Positions 1 through 6,772 of a DNA stretch of 8,678 bases are shown piece by piece (the first letter of the stretch is position 1; each line of letters begins with the position of its first letter). Under the pieces are notes generated by a model that ran no database searches, had not been told where the DNA came from, and saw only the letters and a list, made by a program, of their open reading frames with translations. Both the position numbers and the translations under genes were made by a program. Location of the stretch: positions 1 to 8,678 of the forward strand of contig JAAYEN010000292.1 in NCBI GenBank assembly GCA_012728775.1, written 5' to 3'. The DNA comes from Tissierellia bacterium (GTDB taxonomy: Bacteria > Bacillota_A > Clostridia > Tissierellales > Peptoniphilaceae).

Positions 1-30
1 CAAAAGAGTAAATACACTATGGAGGTGTAG
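1..30 (+). CDS. possible C-terminal tail of the gene upstream of infB (partial)
   Basis: The first bases read as an open frame, QKSKYTMEV, ending in TAG at 28-30, three bases before the infB start. In Bacillota the gene before infB is usually ylxQ (an L7Ae-like RNA-binding protein) or ylxR, so the end of a gene is expected here. The assignment is ambiguous. Frame 3 stops at TAA 9-11 (..KE), and frame 2 runs to TGA 35-37, overlapping infB. Nine residues cannot identify a family, so I name no gene. What can be said is that infB is probably not the first gene of its operon. Confidence 0.3.
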   Translation, partial: QKSKYTMEV

Positions 31-36
31 CATTTG
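21..36 (+). promoter_or_regulatory. ribosome binding site that fixes the TTG start of infB
   Basis: GGAGGTG at 21-27 is a near-perfect Shine-Dalgarno sequence. It sits six bases before the TTG at 34-36. The next in-frame ATG encodes residue 32 and would remove most of the conserved N-terminal IF2 domain, so the TTG start is well supported. Confidence 0.85.
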
Positions 37-2547
37 AGAGTACATGAATTAGCAAAATCATTAAAAATTGATAATAGAGAAGTAGTTAAAGTTGCAAAAG
101 AATTAGAGTTAAACGTTGCTAACTCGATGACTATTTTAGATGAAGATGAAGTTAATACTATAAGAAACTACTTTAATAAAAAAACGAGTAAAAGTAAACC
201 GTCAAAAGCTGTAAGTAAACCTCGTGTCAATGTAGATGAAATAGAAAAAAGATTAGCACAACAAGCTAAAGAAAAGGAACAGAAAGAAATAGAAGAGAAA
301 AGAAGATCTGAAGAGGCCAAAAGACAAAAGGAACAGGCCGCTCGAAATAAGGAAAAAAGAGAAGCTACCAAGCCTAGAGAAGAAAAAGCAAGGGAAGTAA
401 CTAAGAAACCAATTGAAAAAAATGACTTTAAAGACAAAAGTCAACGAAGTGAAAAAACAACAAGAACTGATAGACGTGATTCTAGTGGGCAAAAAGAGAA
501 GTTTGTTAAAAAGGATTCAGCGCCTAAAGATGGAAGAAAAGTTCCATCTCAACAACATAAAAAAGATGCACCTCAAAAAGAAGGCACAGTATCTAGTGTT
601 GATAGAGGAAATAAACCTTATAACAAGAGGAAGACAGCTCAAAAAAATAATAAACGCGAAGATAAATTATTTAATGAAAGAGAAACTAAACCAAGTACTT
701 TCAGAAGAGACTTGACGAAGAAAACAGGTTTAGCTGCTTCTAAACAAAAAGCTGCCCAAAGAAAAGATGACAAACCTCAAGATGGAACAAATGTATATTC
801 CATTAAATATCCAATAACTGTAAAAGAATTTGGCGAGTCAATAGATAGGACTACAGCAGAAATTATTACAAAATTAATGGGCCTTGGCGTTATGGCAACA
901 ATTAACCAAAACTTAGATGAAGATGTAGTAGAATTGTTAGCAATGGAATTGGGAGTTGAAATTGAAACTCCAGAACCTGAAGTAGAAGTTCCTATATCAG
1001 AACAATTTGGACTAGATTTTGAAGATAAAGAAGAAAATTTAGAGAAAAGAGCACCTGTTGTTACTGTAATGGGTCATGTAGATCATGGAAAAACGTCTCT
1101 ACTTGATAAAATTAAATCCACAAAAGTTACTGCAGGCGAAGCAGGTGGAATAACTCAACATATAGGAGCGTACACAGTTAGAGTAGAAGATGAAAAAATT
1201 ACTTTCTTAGATACTCCAGGACATGAAGCTTTCACAATGATGAGAATGAGGGGTACTCAGGTAACAGATATAGCTATATTAGTGGTAGCTGCTGATGATG
1301 GTGTTATGCCTCAGACAATAGAAGCCATTGCACATGCTAGGAATGCAGAAGTTCCGATAATTGTTGCGATAAATAAAATGGATAAACCAGAAGCAAATCC
1401 TGAAAGAGTTAAACAAGAACTTGTTGAACAAAATTTAATTCCTGAAGATTGGGGTGGAGATACTATTGTAGTCCCAGTTTCAGCTCATACAGGTGAAGGA
1501 ATTAATGAATTGTTAGATATGGTTTTACTTGTTGCTGAAGTCCAAGAACTAAAAGCTAATCCTAATAGACTTGCTGTTGCTTCTGTAATTGAAGCTAAAT
1601 TGGATATCGGAAAAGGTCCAGTTGCAACTGTTTTGGTTCAAAAAGGAACACTAAAAGTAGGGGATAATGTTGCATCAGGAATCTCTAGTGGTAGAATTAG
1701 AAATATGCTTAATGATAAGGGTAAATCTGTAAAAAAAGCTGGTCCATCAATTCCAGTAGAAATTCACGGTTTGTCAGAAGTTCCTAATGCTGGAGATTTA
1801 TTATATGCTTTCGCTGATGAAAAAGAAGCAAGATCGTATGCAGATACTGTTAATCAAAAAATAAGATCAGAACAATTACAAACTACAAAAGTTTCCCTTG
1901 ACGATTTATTCTCAAGAATACGAGAAGGCGAACTAAAGGAATTAAACTTAATTGTTAAAGGTGATGTAAAGGGTTCTGTTGAAGCATTAGTTCAATCTAT
2001 ATTAAAGATACCAACTGATGAAGTTAAGATAAATATTGTTCATACTGGAGTAGGAGGAATTGTTGAATCTGATATTTCACTAGCGTCTGCTTCGAATGCA
2101 ATAATCATTGGTTTTAATGTAAGACCTAATAACAATTCTTTAGATATAGCAAAAGAAGAAAAAATTGATATTAGAACATATACTGTAATATATAAGGCTT
2201 TAGAAGATATTGAATCTGCAATAAAAGGTATGCATGCACCTAAATTCATAGAAAATTTTATAGGTAGAGCAGAAGTTAGAGATACATTTAAATTGCCAAA
2301 TGGTACTATAATTGCAGGTAGCTATATGATTTCAGGTAAAATTACTAGAGATAGTAAAGTACAAATATTACGTGATGGTATTATTATTCACCAAGGTGAT
2401 GTTCAGTCTTTGAGAAGATTCAAAGATGATGTAAAGGAAGTTTCAAGTGGATATGAATGTGGTATTGGTATCGACGACTTTAATGATATACAAGTTGGAG
2501 ATATTCTCGAAGCTTCTATTATGGAGGAAGTAGTCGATGAGCGATAA
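34..2547 (+). CDS. infB: translation initiation factor IF-2
   Basis: This is the GTPase that brings initiator fMet-tRNA to the 30S subunit and promotes 50S joining in the cytoplasm. The protein has 837 residues, normal for Bacillota. An N-terminal IF2_N domain (about 1-50, [12 protein letters not shown]) is followed by a long, low-complexity Lys/Glu/Arg linker (about 50-250) and a second IF2_N module (about 260-310). The G domain carries G1 GHVDHGKT (347-354), switch I GGITQH (371-376), G3 DTPGH (393-397), G4 NKMD (447-450) and G5 SAH (483-485). Domain II, the IF-2 domain III and the fMet-tRNA-binding C-domain follow, ending in [11 protein letters not shown]. The start is TTG behind a strong GGAGGTG. 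The linker has no in-frame ATG, so a short isoform like E. coli IF2-2 is not evident. The 3' end overlaps rbfA by 11 bases. Every GTPase motif is canonical. Confidence 0.98.
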   Translation: MRVHELAKSLKIDNREVVKVAKELELNVANSMTILDEDEVNTIRNYFNKKTSKSKPSKAVSKPRVNVDEIEKRLAQQAKEKEQKEIEEKRRSEEAKRQKEQAARNKEKREATKPREEKAREVTKKPIEKNDFKDKSQRSEKTTRTDRRDSSGQKEKFVKKDSAPKDGRKVPSQQHKKDAPQKEGTVSSVDRGNKPYNKRKTAQKNNKREDKLFNERETKPSTFRRDLTKKTGLAASKQKAAQRKDDKPQDGTNVYSIKYPITVKEFGESIDRTTAEIITKLMGLGVMATINQNLDEDVVELLAMELGVEIETPEPEVEVPISEQFGLDFEDKEENLEKRAPVVTVMGHVDHGKTSLLDKIKSTKVTAGEAGGITQHIGAYTVRVEDEKITFLDTPGHEAFTMMRMRGTQVTDIAILVVAADDGVMPQTIEAIAHARNAEVPIIVAINKMDKPEANPERVKQELVEQNLIPEDWGGDTIVVPVSAHTGEGINELLDMVLLVAEVQELKANPNRLAVASVIEAKLDIGKGPVATVLVQKGTLKVGDNVASGISSGRIRNMLNDKGKSVKKAGPSIPVEIHGLSEVPNAGDLLYAFADEKEARSYADTVNQKIRSEQLQTTKVSLDDLFSRIREGELKELNLIVKGDVKGSVEALVQSILKIPTDEVKINIVHTGVGGIVESDISLASASNAIIIGFNVRPNNNSLDIAKEEKIDIRTYTVIYKALEDIESAIKGMHAPKFIENFIGRAEVRDTFKLPNGTIIAGSYMISGKITRDSKVQILRDGIIIHQGDVQSLRRFKDDVKEVSSGYECGIGIDDFNDIQVGDILEASIMEEVVDER

Positions 2548-2887
2548 AAGAACTAGAAGAATTGCAGAGGAAATAAAAAAAACTGTTTCTAGTTTAATAT
2601 TAAAAGATCTAAAGGATCCTCGTATTGATCACATGGCAAGTATAACTCATGTAGAAGTATCTAGAGATTATTCTATAGCTAAAATATTTGTGTCAACTTT
2701 TGATCAAAAGTTGATGGAAGGAACTGTAGAAGGGTTAAATTCTGCAAAAGGATTCATTAAAAGAGAGCTTTCAAAGGATTTGAAGTTGAGAATTATGCCT
2801 GATTTAATATTTGTACCAGATGATTCAATTGCTAAATCTTTTGAACTTTTTGATATTTTAAACAAGGTTCAGAAAGAAGAAAAATAA
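2537..2887 (+). CDS. rbfA: 30S ribosome-binding factor A
   Basis: RbfA is a small KH-fold protein that binds the immature 30S subunit near helix 1/helix 45 of 16S rRNA, helps late maturation, and matters in the cold. The protein has 116 residues, the usual length. Family landmarks are visible: an N-terminal helix starting [12 protein letters not shown], the DPRI turn, the strand [15 protein letters not shown], helix [13 protein letters not shown] and the segment [14 protein letters not shown]. The ATG lies inside the end of infB (11-base overlap), and its Shine-Dalgarno GGAGG at 2523-2527 is within infB codons, so its translation is probably coupled to IF-2. Its stop TAA overlaps the first base of the next start (TAATG). 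The infB-rbfA pairing is conserved across bacteria and supports the call. Confidence 0.96.
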   Translation: MSDKRTRRIAEEIKKTVSSLILKDLKDPRIDHMASITHVEVSRDYSIAKIFVSTFDQKLMEGTVEGLNSAKGFIKRELSKDLKLRIMPDLIFVPDDSIAKSFELFDILNKVQKEEK

Positions 2888-3813
2888 TGATAAAAGAATT
2901 AATTACAAAAGCAAATACAATTGGTGTTATATCCCATATTAATCCTGATGCAGATAATTTAGGATCTCTAACAGCTCTTTCAACTTCTTTGAGATTATTA
3001 GGAAAAAAAGTAATAAGTATTTGTATAGATACAATTCCATATAATTTACAGTTTTTACATGGCGTAGAAAATCTTACAGATGATTATGATGTAGACTTAG
3101 ACATACTTTTTATTTTAGACTGTTCAAGTGTTGATCGCTTGGGTCATGCCTCAAGTTTAATCGAAAAATCAGATATTGTAATTAATATAGATCATCACAT
3201 ATCAAACAATATAGAAGCAGATTACTCAATTATTGAAGTAACTGCTTCTTCTACTGGAGAAGTACTTTTTAAATTCTTAAAAGAAATAGAATTGCCAATA
3301 GACGTAAATGTAGGTGAGTCACTCTTAACAGCCATTTCTGGTGATTCTGGTAGCTTTAGATATGATACAGTATCTAGTGAGACTTTTATGATAGCCTCAG
3401 AATTAATGGATATAGGTGTTGATAATAAAAAGATCAATAATAATCTTTATTCTATGAATAGGATGTCTAAAGTTCAAATGCTAGGATTAGCAATAGAAAG
3501 ATTGAAAATTATACCCAAAAAAAAACTTGGAATTACTTATATTTTATTGGATGATTTTGAGGAACTTGGGGCAGCTGATGCTGATGTAGAAGGCATAGTT
3601 GAATATATTAGAGATATTGATGGTATTGAAATTGCTATTTTGTTAAGACAAAATCAAGTCGGATTTAAAGCCAGCACTAGAAGTAAAAATTACTTTGATG
3701 TATCTGATCTATCCTTAAAATTTGGAGGAGGCGGACACATAAGAGCTGCGGGCTTTACAATAAGAAATACTGATCTGAAAGAAGCAATAGAGGAAATTCT
3801 AGAAAAAATATGA
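2887..3813 (+). CDS. nrnA: DHH/DHHA1 bifunctional oligoribonuclease / pAp phosphatase
   Basis: NrnA-type enzymes degrade 2-5 nt RNA (nanoRNA) from RNA turnover and dephosphorylate 3'-phosphoadenosine 5'-phosphate, using Mn2+ in the cytoplasm. The 308 residues match family length. The DHH domain has the metal-binding motifs SHINPDADN (16-24, H17, D21, D23), LDCS (D78), DHH (102-104) and GDSGSFRY (152-159). The DHHA1 substrate-binding domain has GGGGHIRAAG (280-289). The start codon shares one base with the rbfA stop (TAATG). Upstream there is only a weak AAGAAG, so coupled re-initiation is likely. A run of nine A at 3517-3525 encodes K211-K213. The place between rbfA and truB is typical for Bacillota. 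The split between oligoRNase and pAp phosphatase activity cannot be read from sequence. Confidence 0.95.
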   Translation: MIKELITKANTIGVISHINPDADNLGSLTALSTSLRLLGKKVISICIDTIPYNLQFLHGVENLTDDYDVDLDILFILDCSSVDRLGHASSLIEKSDIVINIDHHISNNIEADYSIIEVTASSTGEVLFKFLKEIELPIDVNVGESLLTAISGDSGSFRYDTVSSETFMIASELMDIGVDNKKINNNLYSMNRMSKVQMLGLAIERLKIIPKKKLGITYILLDDFEELGAADADVEGIVEYIRDIDGIEIAILLRQNQVGFKASTRSKNYFDVSDLSLKFGGGGHIRAAGFTIRNTDLKEAIEEILEKI

Positions 3814-4706
3814 ATTATAATGGAATAATTGTTATAAATAAAAGCAAAGGAATAGGTTCAACTGACTGTGTAAGAATAGTAAAAAGAACTTTAAATCAAA
3901 AGAGGGTTGGCCACTCTGGAACTTTAGATTTTTTAGCAACAGGTGTTTTGGTAATTTGTCTTGGTAAAGCAACCCGAATAATTGAATATTTGCAAAAACA
4001 AAAAAAGACATATATAGCAGGGATGCAATTTGGAGCTGAAACGGATACCCTTGATATTGAAGGTAGTATTATTTCAACTACAAATAATAAAGTTTCCCAA
4101 GAGGATTTAGAGAGTAAAATTAGCAATTTTATTGGCGAAATCTCTCAAATACCACCAATGTATTCAGCTTTAAAACAAAATGGAGTAAGATTATATGATC
4201 TTGCTAGAGCTGGTATTAATGTCGAAAGAAAACCTAGAAATATCAATATATATGATTTAAAGATTTTAGATTTTGAAATAGATGAACAAAAAGCAATTAT
4301 TATGGCTACTGTAAGTGCTGGAACTTATATCAGAACCTTAATTGACGATTTAGCTAAGAGTGTAAATAACTTAGCATATATGGATTCATTGATACGTACT
4401 CAAAGTTGTGGGTTTGATATTTCTGAAGCTATAAGTATCGACAATATTAGTAAAGAAGAATTAGAAAAATCCATAATACCAATGGAAAATGCTTTATCCC
4501 ATCTTGGAAGATTTAAGGTTTCAGAATTAGAAAAAGCAAAATTATTAAATGGAATGACTGTGCTTGTGGAGGCTAAATCTATAAATAATGAAATTTTAGT
4601 AATGGATGTAAATAATAATCTCTTGGGAATTGGTAATTTATTTGAAACAACGAAAGGAAAAATGCTTAAATTAAAGAAGCATCTCTATATAAATGAGAAT
4701 AATTGA
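3810..4706 (+). CDS. truB: tRNA pseudouridine(55) synthase TruB
   Basis: TruB isomerises U55 in the T loop of tRNAs to pseudouridine and also acts as a tRNA folding chaperone. The 298 residues fit a one-catalytic-domain protein with a short C-terminal PUA-like part (about 225-298). The catalytic Asp is D40 in RVGHSGTLDFLATGVL, with Y68 in KKTYIAG, the ETDTLDIEG strand, QIPPMYSALK (113-122) and GTYIRT with R175. Two usually strict prolines are changed: motif I KPxG reads NKSKG (S12), and GTLDP reads GTLDF (F41). The catalytic Asp, Tyr and Arg remain, so activity is expected. The ATG overlaps the nrnA stop (ATGA, 4 bases). The nearest Shine-Dalgarno-like stretch, AGAGG at 3789-3793, is too far away, suggesting coupling. 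Confidence 0.96.
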   Translation: MNYNGIIVINKSKGIGSTDCVRIVKRTLNQKRVGHSGTLDFLATGVLVICLGKATRIIEYLQKQKKTYIAGMQFGAETDTLDIEGSIISTTNNKVSQEDLESKISNFIGEISQIPPMYSALKQNGVRLYDLARAGINVERKPRNINIYDLKILDFEIDEQKAIIMATVSAGTYIRTLIDDLAKSVNNLAYMDSLIRTQSCGFDISEAISIDNISKEELEKSIIPMENALSHLGRFKVSELEKAKLLNGMTVLVEAKSINNEILVMDVNNNLLGIGNLFETTKGKMLKLKKHLYINENN

Positions 4707-5619
4707 TTTAGATAATAAACATGAAATTATACCTAAAAATAACTTCATAGCACTTGGGAATTTTGATGGAATTCATGTAGCCCATGCTTCAATTTTAGAA
4801 AGTTTGGTTAGAAAAAGCAAAGAGTGTGGATGCAATTCTTCAATTTTAATTTTTAAAGAACATACATTGAATTCTTTTTCTGTTCCAAAGCCGAAGTTGT
4901 TAACTAATCTTGAAGAGAAGCTAAATATTATTGAAAAATTTAATATCGATCAAGTTTTTTTAGTTAGTTTTGAGTCTATAAAAGATTTAGAATTTAATGA
5001 ATTTGTAGAAAAATTTTTAATGGATTTTCTTTATGTTAAAGGTATTTTTGTAGGTTTTGATTATAAATTTGGAAGATTAGCAAAGGGAAGTGTCGATGAT
5101 TTAAAAATCTATAGAGAAAAAGGATTACTTAAACTTTGGATAGAAGATTCTATTGAATTCAATAAACAAATAATATCATCTACTCTTATTAAAGAATTAA
5201 TAGAGGCAAATCAATTGGATTTAGCTGAAGAATTGCTAGGGAGACCATATTTTTTAAACGGAATTGTAGTTAAAGGAAAAAAGTTAGGATCTAAATTAGG
5301 ATTTCCAACTGCAAACTTACAACTAGTAACCAATTATGTTTTACCCTCAGAAGGAGTATATTACACTGAATTAATAGTAGATGATAAATCATATAAAGCT
5401 GCGACTAGCTTAGGCATAAACGCAACATTAAATGAAAAAACACCTAAACTAGAAGCTCATATTATTAATTTTGATAAACAAATCTATGGTAAATTAGTTA
5501 AAATTAGATTTATTCATAAATTAAGAGATATGATTAAGTTTAATAATCTCAGTGAATTAACTTCTCAAGTAAAAGAAGATATAGATAATGTTAAGAAATT
5601 GGATAGTGCTCATTATTAA
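4693..5619 (+). CDS. ribF: bifunctional riboflavin kinase / FAD synthetase
   Basis: RibF phosphorylates riboflavin to FMN and adenylates FMN to FAD. The 308 residues match the family. The N-terminal FAD synthetase (nucleotidylyltransferase) domain has GNFDGIHVAH (22-31) with both histidines H28 and H31, FDYKFG, and ISSTLIKEL (161-169). The C-terminal flavokinase domain begins near GRPYFLNGIVVKGKKLG (183-199) and carries GFPTAN (203-208) and catalytic Glu E254 in LEAHII. Several signature residues differ: HxGH reads HVAH, ISSTxIR reads ISSTLIK (K167), and the usual NPT-like loop reads NAT (243-245). The start overlaps truB by 14 bases. Only a weak AAAGAAG (4673-4679) lies upstream, 13 bases away. 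In many Bacillota rpsO follows ribF; here it does not. Confidence 0.95.
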   Translation: MRIIDLDNKHEIIPKNNFIALGNFDGIHVAHASILESLVRKSKECGCNSSILIFKEHTLNSFSVPKPKLLTNLEEKLNIIEKFNIDQVFLVSFESIKDLEFNEFVEKFLMDFLYVKGIFVGFDYKFGRLAKGSVDDLKIYREKGLLKLWIEDSIEFNKQIISSTLIKELIEANQLDLAEELLGRPYFLNGIVVKGKKLGSKLGFPTANLQLVTNYVLPSEGVYYTELIVDDKSYKAATSLGINATLNEKTPKLEAHIINFDKQIYGKLVKIRFIHKLRDMIKFNNLSELTSQVKEDIDNVKKLDSAHY

Positions 5620-5645
5620 ATTATATAAGCAAATAATTATTTTCA

Positions 5646-5675
5646 TTGTTATTTTAACCAATAAATTGGTATTAT
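5646..5675 (+). promoter_or_regulatory. predicted sigma-A promoter of the acetyltransferase-deoD unit
   Basis: TTGTTA at 5646-5651 (-35) and TATTAT at 5670-5675 (-10) are separated by 18 bases. TG at 5667-5668 gives an extended -10 (TGGTATTAT). A start near 5682 would leave a leader of about 23 bases containing the Shine-Dalgarno sequence. Overlapping alternatives exist (TATAGT 5676-5681, TATAAA 5681-5686) in this AT-rich gap, so the exact hexamer is uncertain. No strong terminator lies between ribF and this site, so read-through from the infB operon may also contribute. Confidence 0.55.
5657..5670. promoter_or_regulatory. perfect palindrome between -35 and -10, possible operator
   Basis: ACCAAT-AA-ATTGGT is an exact inverted repeat with 6-base arms around a 2-base centre. 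It lies inside the promoter spacer and its last base is the first base of the predicted -10. That is a classic place for a repressor site. I do not recognise the binding protein. A 6-base arm pair can arise by chance in AT-rich DNA, so this is a candidate only. Confidence 0.35.
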
Positions 5676-5704
5676 TATAGTATAAAGATATATTGGAGGT
5701 AATC

Positions 5705-5947
5705 ATGAAAATAGAATCTGGTTTGAATATGTTTTATATTGGTGAAACAGAAGAAGAACCTTTAGCAAAAGCCACTTATAGAATTGAAGATGAGAAACTA
5801 TATATTGACCACGTTTTTGTTATGCCTCAATTAAGAGGTCAAGGTATTGCGGCTGATTTAGTTGAAGCTGTAATTAGTTATGCAAAAGATAAAGAACTAC
5901 AAATAGTTCCTATCTGTTCGTATGCCAAAAGTTATATAGAAAAATAA
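5705..5947 (+). CDS. small GNAT-fold N-acetyltransferase-like protein (COG2388/NATD1 type)
   Basis: This 80-residue protein resembles the minimal GNAT family (Acetyltransf_CG), which keeps the acetyl-CoA-binding core and has poorly known substrates. Visible features are the strand LYIDHVFVMP (32-41), the acetyl-CoA pyrophosphate loop LRGQGIA (43-49) with the following helix ADLVEAVISYAKD, and the family's VPICSYAKSYI segment (68-78) with a conserved-type Cys, C71. The ATG at 5705 is chosen because GGAGG (5695-5699) precedes it by five bases. An in-frame TTG at 5693 overlaps that Shine-Dalgarno sequence and is not credible. It probably heads a unit with deoD, 19 bases downstream. No link between the two functions is evident, and the acetyl acceptor is unknown. 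Confidence 0.85.
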   Translation: MKIESGLNMFYIGETEEEPLAKATYRIEDEKLYIDHVFVMPQLRGQGIAADLVEAVISYAKDKELQIVPICSYAKSYIEK

Positions 5948-5966
5948 AATTAGGAGATGTGATAAT

Positions 5967-6668
5967 ATGACTACAGCCCATAATAGTGCTAATAAAGGAG
6001 AAATAGCAGAAACAATACTTCTTCCAGGTGATCCTTTAAGAGCAAAATACATCGCGGACAATTATTTAGATGATGTAAAACAATTTAATTCAGTAAGAAA
6101 TATGTTTGGCTATACAGGAACATATAAAGGTAAGGAAATTTCTGTAATGGGTACTGGTATGGGACTTCCATCAATGGCAATTTACAGTTATGAATTAATT
6201 CATTTTTTCGGAGTAAAAAATTTAATTAGAATTGGTTCTTGCGGATCATATGATGCTGATGTAAAAATTCATGATATAATTTTATGTCAAGGTTCTTGCA
6301 CAGATTCTAATTACGCTTATCAATATGATTTGCCTGGAACTTATTCTGCAATAGCATCTTTTAATCTTTTAGAAAAGGCAAAAAAGGTAGCTGATGAAAA
6401 AAGATACCCAGTGCATGTTGGTAATATTTTATCTTCAGATGTTTTCTATGACAATAACCCTGATGTATGGAAGAAATGGGCAGAAATGGGAGTGTTGGGC
6501 GTAGAAATGGAATCTTATGCTTTATACTGTAATGCTGCTAAAGCTGGAGTAAATGCTTTAACTATTTTGACTGTATCCGACTCTTTAGTATCAAAGGAAC
6601 AAATATCAGCTCAAGATAGAGAGAGCACATTTACCAAGATGATGGAAATTGCCCTTGAATTAGCTTAA
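5967..6668 (+). CDS. deoD: purine nucleoside phosphorylase, DeoD type
   Basis: DeoD cleaves purine (deoxy)ribonucleosides with phosphate to free base and (deoxy)ribose 1-phosphate, for purine salvage and nucleoside catabolism. It works as a cytoplasmic hexamer. The 233 residues are close to the 239 of the E. coli enzyme. Phosphate and sugar site landmarks are present: H5, PGDPLRAKYI (20-29), RIGSCG with R88, GVEMES (178-183) with E180 and E182, and the catalytic Asp D205 in TVSD. The N-terminus reads TTAHNSA where E. coli has ATPHINA, keeping the His that reaches into the neighbouring subunit's active site. AGGAG at 5952-5956 lies 10 bases before the ATG. The gene follows the small acetyltransferase gene in a likely operon and ends at a strong hairpin terminator. 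Confidence 0.97.
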   Translation: MTTAHNSANKGEIAETILLPGDPLRAKYIADNYLDDVKQFNSVRNMFGYTGTYKGKEISVMGTGMGLPSMAIYSYELIHFFGVKNLIRIGSCGSYDADVKIHDIILCQGSCTDSNYAYQYDLPGTYSAIASFNLLEKAKKVADEKRYPVHVGNILSSDVFYDNNPDVWKKWAEMGVLGVEMESYALYCNAAKAGVNALTILTVSDSLVSKEQISAQDRESTFTKMMEIALELA

Positions 6669-6683
6669 AATCAACTATTTTGA

Positions 6684-6721
6684 GAGGTATTACTTTTAAT
6701 AAAAAAGTAGTGCCTCGTTTT
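6684..6721 (+). terminator. rho-independent terminator after deoD
   Basis: The arms GAGGTATTACTTTT (6684-6697) and AAAAGTAGTGCCTC (6703-6716) pair over 14 positions with two G-U wobbles and a five-base AATAA loop. TTTT at 6718-6721 follows directly. The hairpin starts 16 bases after the deoD stop codon. It is the only clear terminator in the window. Confidence 0.9.
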
Positions 6722-6727
6722 AATTTG

Positions 6728-6754
6728 CACTATTATATGGTAATATTAGTAGTG
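6728..6754. repeat. imperfect dyad around the helicase promoter
   Basis: CACTATTA (6728-6735) and TAGTAGTG (6747-6754) are inverted repeats matching at 7 of 8 positions, 11 bases apart, flanking the predicted -10. It could be an operator but may be chance; no known binding motif such as a LexA box is recognised. Confidence 0.25.
6738..6746 (+). promoter_or_regulatory. predicted extended -10 promoter element of the helicase gene
   Basis: TGGTAATAT has the TGn extension and a 4-of-6 match to the -10 hexamer. A start near 6753 gives a leader of about 20 bases. A good -35 at the normal distance is lacking, since that position overlaps the terminator T-tract. TTGCAC (6725-6730) is too close for this -10. 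The terminator upstream makes an independent promoter here necessary for strong expression. Confidence 0.45.
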
Positions 6755-6772
6755 AATCACAAAGGAGATTTT

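Noticed and set aside
168..492. Minus-strand open frames rich in Phe, Ser and Leu that look like membrane segments
   Set aside because: They are the reverse complement of the Lys/Glu-rich IF-2 linker, which always reads as hydrophobic Phe/Leu/Ser. No ribosome binding site or promoter supports them.
413..715. 100-codon open frame on the + strand inside infB
   Set aside because: It is the shifted frame of the Lys/Glu-rich linker. A-rich repetitive codons leave alternate frames open, and there is no family resemblance.
2040..4126. Other minus-strand open frames inside infB, nrnA and truB
   Set aside because: Short shadows of well-supported conserved genes, with no start signals of their own.
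5631..5642. AAATAATTATTT palindrome as a terminator after ribF
   Set aside because: It is all A/T with no loop and no stable stem, so it cannot form a useful terminator hairpin; such palindromes are common in AT-rich gaps.
5693..5704. TTG at 5693 as the start of the small acetyltransferase
   Set aside because: The TTG and next codon form part of the GGAGG ribosome binding site that serves the ATG at 5705.
6722..6772. Small peptide gene or leader RNA between deoD and the helicase gene
   Set aside because: After the terminator only about 50 bases remain. They are accounted for by promoter elements and the ribosome binding site, with no credible start-stop pair.
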